From the NCBI GenBank assembly GCA_026929865.2, contig CM049414.1, positions 1,862,001 to 1,926,000 on the forward strand: a stretch of 64,000 nucleotides of DNA, read 5' to 3'. Of this stretch, positions 55,250-64,000 are shown piece by piece. Numbering within the stretch: position 1 is the first letter of the stretch; every line of letters starts with the position of its first letter. The translations under genes were made by a program, and so were the position numbers. A model generated the notes under the pieces. The model was given only the letters and a program-made list of their open reading frames with translations, made no database searches and was not told where the DNA came from. The DNA is from Hyperoplus lanceolatus (taxonomy: Eukaryota; Chordata; Actinopteri; Uranoscopiformes; Ammodytidae).

Positions 55250-57250
55250 TTAAAGGTGCTCAGAGAGCTTTCAGTTGGTGTTAGTTCTAGCACCCCCTTT
55301 GGACAAAAGCAGTAGTGATTTTACTACACGAGCTGTAGTTCCTCGGTGAGCGTACCTATGACAAAGGCATTAGGAAAAACTATATAAAAAAAGTAGGGCT
55401 GCACGATATTGCCCAAAATGATTATCACGCTTATTTTGGTCAATATTGATATCACTATATTTTACCACGATTATTCAGTAATTGTAGTGAGTAAAATATT
55501 TTTATTGGATTGTCACGTAAACATAACAGCGCTTTCATATCCATGTGATTGGCTAAGCAATATTACTGATAATGTACATATATTTGCATAAATATAATAA
55601 ATATTTACCTGAAGTCAATGCATTTCCACAAAGAAAATATAAATCAAAATATTGCACCAAAACTTTACTCAAAATCAAATCAACAGAGCACTGCTTTAAC
55701 TTTTCCTTGTGCTACATTTCTGTTGAATAACACATCTTTGTTTCCTCATCTGACCTCATTGCATCTCCTAAAAGCAAAATATAAAATATTTTACTCCATT
55801 CATTGTACCTGTATGATGGATGTGTCTAAAACTTGATTTTGAACTAAATAAAATTGTGCCCACAATGTATAACTAAAATAAGTATATTATGAGCTGCTCC
55901 CTGTCAAAATAAATCACAACCTATATGGCTCTACTATGTCGGAATTTTATTTGAAAGGACGGAGACGGGAAGTGGCAGGTAACACTCAGCAACACGTTAG
56001 TTAAATGTTGCTGCCTCTCATGCCTTTACTGCCAACGCGAGGTTTCATCTTCCCTTCAGGTCGTGTGTACGCTGAGGCACTGACTGTATGGAGTTATTAG
56101 CAACCCTGGGAGCTTGTCTAATAACTGGAATAGTCATTGCAAACCCACTAGGTTCTTATGTAATGAAAACGTAGTTCAATACGCCAGTAAATGGGAACGA
56201 CCAAGGATATGAACTAGCAACGGTGGAATAGTCTACTCGCCCAGCTAGACTGCTTCAGCTGACTGAAGGCTCCGGCTCAGCTGTTAGCCACAGAGCTACT
56301 GTTTTGCTAACACAACTCAAGACTCGCACACTGTACAAACAGTAAATGTAATCGGCCAACATGCTTAAGAAGAGCTCCATCTAGCTAACAAAGCATTATC
56401 CCCCAAAATCTATAACACAATTCACGGAGAAAATGACTGCCGAACATTTACATGGCGGGCTGCAGCCTGAAGCAAAACGTACTCACGTCGTCTTGCTGGA
56501 GTCCTGTCGGACATTAACCATGACTCCTGTGTTCCCTGCTCTCCTGATACATGCAAAGACGTGTTAAAAAAGTATTCCATTGTTTTCTGAACGAGTAGCC
56601 CTGTTTGTGGACGTCTATCCATCAAAACTATGACGTAGGTCCTTAGGTGACCCGTTCGCTATACATTATACTCTTGACAGCGGTCTGTCTGGCTGGCTGG
56701 ATAACAGACCTGGCAAAGTGTCATGTAATAATGGGTTATAAATCCGGTCCCACACAAAAAAAGAGACTAACAAGCGGGGATGTATGTGATTTCACAAGCG
56801 CAGATGTCTGCTCTCGCTCGCGCGATAAGCAGCAGCAGCTTGCTTCTTCGCGCGGCTCTTGGAGTGCTTTTTTTCTTTATATGTCCGTCTATGCGGGCAG
56901 AAAATTGTTCACACTTTGGGGGCGGAGCCACTGGACTTTGATTGACAGCTCTCGGGGAACCTGGGGTTGCCAGGTTGGAGCATGAACAGGCACATGATCA
57001 GCGAGTGGTTTGGGGAGGGATTGATTTGCTTCGCAGCTGAGCACACATTTAAAATATCGCACATTCATGTACACGTCATCGTGGGAAGCCGATATCGTCA
57101 TCGCGATGAAAATTCGATATATTGTGCAGCCCTAAAAAAAAGCATTATTTGCACTGATGGTCTAGTTTGCTGTTACATGTAATTTATGATCATCAGAGGA
57201 AAAATTTGACTGTTTCAGAAATATTAAAAAGTTCCTCGTAGCACCTTTAA
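55250..57250. mobile_element. TIR (MITE-like) element, split by a hAT-like insertion
   Basis: The 11-bp sequence TTAAAGGTGCT at 55250-55260 is inverted at 57240-57250 (AGCACCTTTAA). The flanking arms (55261-55385 and 57143-57239) are short and non-coding, so without the nested element this would be a MITE of about 250 bp. The right arm is homologous to the isolated end at 52397. Its target duplication is not clear. Confidence 0.55.
55394..57134. mobile_element. hAT-like non-autonomous DNA transposon with 8-bp TSD
   Basis: Begins TAGGGCTGCACGATATTG at 55394 and ends …TATTGTGCAGCCCTA at 57134, an inverted match. Both sides carry the identical 8-mer AAAAAAAG (55386-55393 and 57135-57142). An 8-bp TSD with a TAGGG-type terminus is the hAT signature. 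The A-rich target means the TSD is slightly less convincing than a complex word, but the position is exact on both sides. The interior (56.0-57.0 kb) is more G/C-rich, with ORFs of at most 112 codons lacking a transposase motif. A possible exon-like segment on the minus strand ends near 56485 at a gtgagtac donor. Confidence 0.8.
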
Positions 57251-57966
57251 GTTGTAATCCATTGCATTTGAGTTCCGTTATTGTTAGTGGCTGTAAATGT
57301 AATTGCAGGCGCTTCCGGACCAGAGTTTCTTTCAAAACCGAACATTATTGACTGTATGAAGTCAGTAGATTGGCAGTTCTTACTTGCGGAATGCTTTATT
57401 TGTCTGCTCTGATCCAACATTATGACCCAGGAGTTATGAGACGTACACTACAGTGACGCCCACGCATGCCTGCTGCGTTCGATTGTATGTTTAAATCGGA
57501 AACTTCCAACACAATTTTGAAAATGTGGGACCTAGGAACACTTTTTTATTAAAACAAATTGACAAACTCACAATTAGTTAGATAAGAACTTAACAGACAA
57601 TAAACTAGATGGTAATCCTACAGATTACAACTTTAAATTACACGTGATAAATGTGGAGCTAAGTGACTGTTGAAAGGACATCAGATGTAAAATCACAGCT
57701 CTATGTCAAATGTAATGAAATAATGAACATGGTAATGTTACAATATTGTCATGGAAGAATGAATTCACCTCTGTACCATTACACCAATTGTTAACCGAAT
57801 GACTCATTTGGGGACATTAAGAGAACAGAAATCAAATAACCGGAGAGCATGATTTACTTCTAAATTTAAAGATTAATCCAGGTTTTGCCAGGCCACAAAC
57901 ATCCCTTACCACAAGCTATACAAAACAGCAAGTATGCTTTCTGTCATTCAAATATCATGCTCATTT
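57251..57966. other. Intergenic DNA, no gene seen
   Basis: AT-rich with no recognisable ORF or repeat termini. Confidence 0.5.
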
Positions 57967-57967
57967 T

Positions 57968-58435
57968 CAGGTTAAAAATTGGAATTTGGGTTTCTACTGA
58001 GACGGTTTTCATGGTGTAGTGTCCAAAAACCCTTTATATTTCTCACCGTGCCATTGCTAAATTTCCTTTGTTCAGCCTCCATCTGAAACGCTCTTTAAGC
58101 GCTGCCTTTCAAAAAGCCCAGTCTGTTCTGATTGGTCCTGAATCTAACTGCAGGTTTGGATTTAACTGCCAGTTAGATTCAGGGGGATCTGTGGGATGTG
58201 GCTTATCAAAGGTGGAGAGGTATCAATACAGTAAATCAGGTTGGTAATGAGGTGGCGTGGCTTTTCCTCTTATGGCATCATAAGGGGAGATAAATCTGTT
58301 TGGGGTTTTTGAAAACAGGTTTTCAGAAAGGTCGAGCTCGAACGAAAAGAGAGAGATTTTTTTTCTCATTCTGGGATCGTCTAGTCACACGTTGAAATAC
58401 ATTGAAAAAGTGCATTTTTCACAATAGGTGACCTG
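57968..58435. mobile_element. Possible MITE-like fish repeat
   Basis: Left end caggttaaaaattggaattt and right end aaaatgcac…ggtgacctg read inverted give imperfect TIRs (CAGGT--A---ATTG shared). The interior has the style of a widespread fish repeat (gcctccatctgaaacgctct, cagtctgttctgattggtcc), including an internal inverted pair around ctgaatctaactgcaggttt and aactgccagttagattcagg. No TSD identified. Confidence 0.4.
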
Positions 58436-61400
58436 TGATGTAGTTTCCTATGTTGTAACAACGCTACACTCTGGCTTGGAGGGATCCCTCTTCGTCACGC
58501 TGTTAATCTGTGAGCGACGTCACTTCAATACACTGGAGTGAAGTAAAGGACAGCCTTGTCCATTCACCCCAAGCTATTTCAGAGGCAACAATTAAAGTTG
58601 GGAATTAATCACTGTCTAAGCAGCAAGGAACCCTTTGATAATTTTTGTATGACAGGGCACAAGTATAATTTTCTCTGATATGAATTAACACTGTTTGACC
58701 TCATTCCTCCTAACTTAACTAGGAAACACTTTAATCACTTAAATTAACTTTGCTCGTAATAATAAGAATGTAGAGGCTTAATAGACTGTTGGGCTTGAAG
58801 AGGGCCAGTTCAAAACAGGGTTTGAGCTTTACATGGCTCACAGACATGAGGGCATCCTGTCCTGACCTTTCCTTTAGATAGTGCTCTTCACTGTCAGTTT
58901 ACAAAACACATGTATTTTCTTACACAATCTTGTTTTTCATGTAACAATTCAAAAAGGGTTTTAATTTATCAATTTCTATTCCCTGATCATGTGTTATAGT
59001 CTGCAATGAAGACTTCAATGTCACCTATTATGCTAAAGGCACCGTTTCATGGTTTGTCAACATCAATGTGTCAATCAATGTGTCCCCAGTAGATTCCAAA
59101 CTTCTAAGAAAAGACAACCTTCATTCTTTTTCTCATTCTCGACCTTCACATTTGCATCCCCATATGATGTCAAACAATGTCCCTATATGTCACATTGGTA
59201 TCATAGCACCCCTGAACCTGCTTCCTGAAACGGAAAACCTACAGTTCCCACTAACTCATTGCGAACAAACTCTGAGTTGCCTCAAAACCCCCTTCTTGAA
59301 ATACCCCCCTGATCTCAGCCATGGTTGATTAGTGGAAATAAAATAGAGGACGGGCATCTACACGCGTTAGGAGCAGATATCCCAAATATGTTGAAGCAGC
59401 GCATCACTAGCGTTATGCACGACAGCCATCGCGGGCATCACACGTATCTTTAGAGTCACTTGCTCTAATGTTACTGCCCCGACAGATAGCAGCCAGGAAA
59501 ATTCCACTGACCACAATAGGTTCAACCGGTTAAATGTATGCAACATCTTGTTGGACAGAGGAATGGACTGGAACAGAAATTCTGCCTGGGACTTTGGGAA
59601 GGATAGGCCTTTTAAGTGTGTGTGTGACAAGTGCATGAATAACACTTTTATGAAGTCATTTTTATAGTAGGCCTAATAATACTACTACATATTGTAAAAC
59701 AGCAAAAACTACAATACAGTCCTATAAATCAAACAAATAGTGTGCCACTTTTTGAAATAAACACCAATGGCATCATATCATTAAAATCTACAGTAAGCAA
59801 ATATAGCCAGAAGCAAATAGAGACACAAACAGCCGAATGCTATAGTTATAACGGTCACTGGAGACCCCAAGCAGAACATAATGAAAGAGACCACCATCAA
59901 ACCAAAATGATACATTAATAGTATGTAAATAATGCAGTCTGAGAGAAAAAAATAACTGATTCTAATAATTGTAGGAGAGTTAAAGTTAACATGCTAAATG
60001 CGAAAAATTGAGTGATGAGGAACACATTGATTGGAAAAGTAAAACAATTGAGAGATATAATAAAAATACCAGTGAGATATGACCAGACTGGTAGGATGAG
60101 GGTTAAAAACCGAATAAACAATATTCCTCTCCACAAGGACTGCACACTTATGTGAGAAGCTTTTGTGTATCCTGTGGTACTGACATGAGACTTCTCAAAA
60201 TTATTTTTAAGAGAATTCAAACTGCAGCCTATATTAACACTGATGGTGATGGAATGCAATGAGTAGTCTCAATTTCATTAAGTATTTCCACTCTGCTCAT
60301 TACCACAGCACTTCCCAATAGACAGAAAGAAGCAATCATCATCCTGTGTCTATCCAGCGGTCCACAGGCAAAGTTGGCACACCAGTGTAGTTAGCAGTAG
60401 TTTGGCCGCACACCATCGACCGCTCTGCTCCTTTATTGATGAGAGGATGATCTGGGGGCGCTATGCTATCTGTAGCCCACCTGGCTGATTGATTTACTTG
60501 GATTCACTCAAAGACAGAGATGTCTATGTTTGATGGTTCAGAGATTACACAGTTACAAAAAAGAGACACCACTTTCAACTTTTCTCTAGATTGGGAAAAC
60601 GTGGATGTTTGAACCTCAATCCTGAGAGAGTAGAAAGCAGGGAGGGGCTTTGAAATGGATGGTTTTAATATGTACTGTTTTTCTATCCAGGAAATAATGA
60701 TGTGCTACGGGCTCATGAATTTAAAAAAAAGATGCAACTCTTCCTTTTGTCACAGGGAATGAACAAAACAGCATGATTTTCGTGGCCACCGTTCAACCTT
60801 GAGCTAATGGAAGGTAATGCACACTGTTTTAGCCACAGTAAAACTACAGCCTACCTTTTAAGGCGAGACACTGCAAGTGAAAAGGATCACATTTTCAAAA
60901 TCATGAAACTATTACAGTTGACTACTTACATTAAAACAAAACATTATTTTCAGAGATGTTTGAATAAATATGCAAATATGGCAATATTCAATTATTTATG
61001 TGTGGATTTGCATCTCTTTAAAAACCAAAAATCTAGATGTTTGGTAAAGCCAGAGTTAAAATCCTTAAATCTTTTTGCAACGTATTAGTGTCCAAACTTC
61101 TACAGATCAGATTAGCATTTTTATAAATAAAAAATGCATTTTCTGCATGTTTTTATGAACAAATTGCATCATAAATCAGACAGTACACATATGAAAAAAT
61201 ACTTCAGTAAAACCTTCAGCATATGCAAGAATGATAACTCAGTTGAAAAAAAAAATTCTGTTTGAAAAAAGATATTTTGAGACAAGGTTGTATAGTAGAC
61301 ATGTACAGTGAAAACAGACAAGTATTAGTAAAATAGACATGTGAATGTAGTTTTAAACTGTTTATTTATACGAATATGAAAGATGACATGTTATGGAAGC

Positions 61401-63593
61401 AAAATAGACAAAAATCTCAAAATGGACCAGTGCTTGAAATAAACAATGTTTTTGCCTGCAGTGTATCGCTTTAACACTCCAGCCTCTACTGAGTGATCCA
61501 AGCATTAAGGAAGATGACACATTGGTACTCTGGATGACTTGTAGAAATCCTACTAAGCCTGACGACCCTTGATACCATTTGAAAGCTAAGCCTCTTTCGC
61601 AACATCTTCATGAAAACTGCCATTGTACAGATCACTTTCCAATTAAGAGGGTAAAAATAGAGGCAGACATATCTATTTGGCTTAGAGCTAGTCATTACAC
61701 CTAAATCCTATTGCCCTGTCAGCGTCTTCTAGAGAGCATTGCTTTGGCAAACGCAAAACTGTTTTGGCTTAAAGAATGACTCAGGTAATGCAGCTTGTAT
61801 TTGACGTCCTGAAAGAAAGCAATCTACGGCAATATTTTCAGTTTTCAGATAGTGCTTATATTTCCCTTCTAGGCACTTTTCCTCGTTTTAAAACACAGTT
61901 CTGAGAGCCTTGACGAGGGCAGGGATACCCATAAGAGATGGCATGTCAGGGTGAGGAATAGGCTAACTAATGAACACTCTTATAATCCTTTGGCTCAGGC
62001 CTAATGGGGCATTTATAGGAAGACAATGCATCTTGTGGAACATAATCCTACTCTTCCTTTACACTCTCATTTATAGGAAATCATGTTACAAGGGGAGCAC
62101 AATTAGCTATAAAGCAGTGATACAGATCCACAGACCTTTTTTACTCAAACAATATCGCACTTCAGAGCATGCATGCATCTGCAGTGCTACTACATTATAA
62201 TACTCACAGTCTCAATTCATTCAATTTGAATCCATTATGATAGAGCTACATCTCAGCTGTATACAGCCCACAATTTTCTTCAGATAATTTTTTCTTTAAT
62301 TAATTGTAAGGGAATTTGTTAACGTTTCTTTGATGAAATACCTTTTTTTTCTCTTCTTCAGAGCAACAAGCTCTAATCTGCAGTGGATGTGATTGATACT
62401 ATGTTTCCATTGATGCCGTGAACAATGGTAGCCCATCCATCGTGTATTTCTGCTTGGGACTATTAGGCCCTGCTTCCTGGCTACTGGCCCGATTTGCTTT
62501 CACCTCGAGGAGATGTTACAGACTTCAGTGTAGATGTTTTGGGGATACATAGAGATACATTTGTTCCCCTCCCAAAAATATGAATATGTTTCAGTCGCTT
62601 CTATCCCAGCACAAGTTAATGCAGATAGTGTAGTAATGTAAGTATAGCTAGCGTGCTTGTTTAGCCCAATACACTTCACTTTTTAACCTTCAGGGTATCA
62701 GAATTAAATTGTATCAAGTGTCTTCATTTCCAATGTTGGCATTTCATTACCAATTTTAAAATGTCAAGTAAGTTAACACTGGTGCTCTGTCATGAACAGT
62801 GAGACGTGATTCCTAAATTAACATCAGCATATCATTGTTTTGAATGTGCAGATAGTTTTGAACAGTACAGGAGAATAAATATTCAAAAGCTATACAGAAT
62901 GCCTGAGAGACTTACTGCATTATATTTGTGTGTCCGGGAACTTGAATTCCCTTTATTTCCGTCATAAATTAATGTAGAAAAAATCCGAATCGGTGCATAA
63001 AAATTCACCACAATGCAGGAAATTAATTTTTGATGCTCTAAATGCTCTGTGCACCCCCCAACCGAATACTGAAATAAAACCTACACCCATGGTTGCAGTC
63101 CCAACGATGTGTTCTCCCAACGTCCTGGCTAACTGGTGTCCTCTGTCTTCCTTTTTATTTTACTATGACCTCATCTGCGATAGCTTTATATATGCCTATA
63201 CCCCCTGTGTGTTCAATTGATGAATATTTATGCCAGTGAATAATAACAAGAACATCTTTGTCAAATGGCTGCCGGCTGTCTCAGCTGTGTAGCGGGTATA
63301 AAAACCCCAAGCTGCAGCCCTTCTCTTTTCACTGTTCTGAATATTATTTTTCTTGTAAAAGACTTCTCACAGTATACAGCCAAGGAAAATTAATCACATA
63401 TCTGTAGAGCAAGGTGACGTGGCTCCAATTGATTTTACATGTCACACTGCCCTACCATGAGAAAAGTCATGTGCTTTATTTGTCTGAACCCCTAAAACAC
63501 AACTAATGTAATGGCACCTGGGTTATTAGAGGTTGCGTAATGTTATACGTATCCCATACCATAATACCATAATACCAGTGACACATGTTTTTA
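58436..63593. other. Long AT-rich intergenic stretch, no gene seen
   Basis: All ORFs are under 115 codons with compositions expected by chance; the longest (minus, 59915-60259) is hydrophobic and AT-driven, without a family signature. No tRNA, rRNA or snRNA pattern is seen. Parts of 61.4-62.6 kb are less AT-rich and look unique, so they could include conserved non-coding sequence, but this cannot be judged without alignments. Confidence 0.5.
63297..63304 (+). promoter_or_regulatory. TATA-box-like motif
   Basis: TATAAAAA in a locally G/C-rich context (gtagcgggtataaaaacccc), about 40 bp downstream of ggctgccggctgtctcagct. This resembles a core promoter pointing to the right, but no exon can be identified downstream within the window. 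In AT-rich DNA such a motif occurs by chance. Confidence 0.15.
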
Positions 63594-64000
63594 AAGCCTG
63601 CTGGAGGTTAATTTTATTTGCTGACGACACAAACGTCTTCTATTCGGGGAAAGATCTGAATAATATGGTTGAGATCGTAAACATTGAATTGACTAAGTTA
63701 CATGGGTGGTTAAACCGAAATAAGTTATCACTAAATTTAGAAAAAAACTAAATTCATGATGTTTGGCAGGAGAGCATCAGATGTCGCTGTAAAAATCAAG
63801 GTAAATGGGATTGAAATTCAAAGGGTCAAGCAACACGAAGTCCTAGGGGTAATAATTGACGATAAATTAAGCTGGAAACCACAAGTTAGCCATCTCAGGG
63901 GAAAAATAGTCAGGAGTATTTCACAACATTGTTTCAATCAAAAGTCCTTACTTGTATTATACTGGAGTTTAGTTTCCCCACATCTGCATTACTGTGCTGA
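63594..64000 (+). mobile_element. Non-LTR retrotransposon RT fragment (jockey/CR1/Rex1 type), runs off right edge
   Basis: The + strand encodes LILFADDTNVFYSGKDL with the catalytic FADD, then LHGWLNRNKLSLNLEK. After a one-base frame change in an A7 run (about 63743-63750) it continues KFMMFGRRASDVAV, then VLGVIIDDKLSWKPQVSHL, and LVSPHLHYCAE at the edge. This order (FADD, NKLSLN-KT, LGV-D-L-W--H) is the RT palm-to-thumb region of the CR1/jockey-related LINEs common in fish. The 5' border lies near 63594, inside the RT, so the copy is 5'-truncated. One visible frameshift makes it non-functional. Confidence 0.8.

Noticed and set aside
56647-56985. 112-codon ORF with a hydrophobic start inside the hAT-like element, as a secreted protein
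   Set aside because: It lies wholly within the transposon, has no family signature, and begins at a non-ATG codon; chance ORF in a locally G/C-richer interior.
63533-63751. Separate small gene at the right edge
   Set aside because: The frame contains the FADD reverse transcriptase motif and continues after a one-base shift in an A run, so it is a LINE fragment.

Overview
This window looks like teleost fish nuclear DNA. The support is indirect: introns with ordinary GT-AG borders, several fish-type non-LTR retrotransposons (an L2-like element with an (ATT)n tail, an L1-clade element, a FADD-type RT), cut-and-paste elements with clear TSDs or TIRs, and AT-rich intergenic DNA with microsatellites. 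No prokaryotic gene organisation is present.

Region 1 to about 40.5 kb is dominated by one minus-strand locus, read from high to low coordinates and running off the left edge. It starts with a split signal peptide (ATG at 40514, 195-bp intron). Then come very long Thr/Ala/Pro arrays built from 7-residue units such as TTTTAAP, of the kind that carries dense mucin-type O-glycans. The arrays are interrupted twice, at about 31-32 kb and 15.6-16.6 kb, by the same non-repetitive module: three exon pieces coding a SEA-like domain, with introns of 620 and about 90 bp. The layout is signal peptide - PTS1 (8 kb) - SEA - PTS2 (14 kb) - SEA - PTS3 (more than 15 kb, unfinished). The two SEA modules lie 15.4 kb apart and share introns, so a large SEA+PTS unit was duplicated in tandem. 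The arrays carry a higher-order period of about 0.85 kb, or its 1.69-kb dimer. The Thr-rich frame is intact over long stretches (36.2-40.3 kb and, by my reading, about 1-3.27 kb). It is broken by many small indels between about 5 and 31 kb, which could be assembly consensus error or real decay.

Region 40.5 to 45 kb, immediately upstream of the mucin start codon, is a nest of mobile DNA: an L2-like LINE 3' end with its ATT tail, then a 5'-truncated L1-clade ORF2 split by a ~1-kb near-palindromic foldback element with a clean target-site duplication.

Region 45 to 64 kb is AT-rich and has no gene I can recognise. It holds a TA-flanked TIR element with a transposase-like remnant (48.1-49.4 kb), a decayed LINE fragment (52 kb), TA/CA microsatellites (53.2 kb), a hAT-like element with a perfect 8-bp TSD inserted in another TIR element (55.2-57.3 kb), a possible MITE (58 kb), and the start of another LINE RT fragment at the right edge. 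The six-frame translation yields many long Val/Gly/Ala-, Gln/Leu- and Asn/Cys-rich frames in the first 40 kb; these are alternate readings of the mucin repeat and are not listed as genes.
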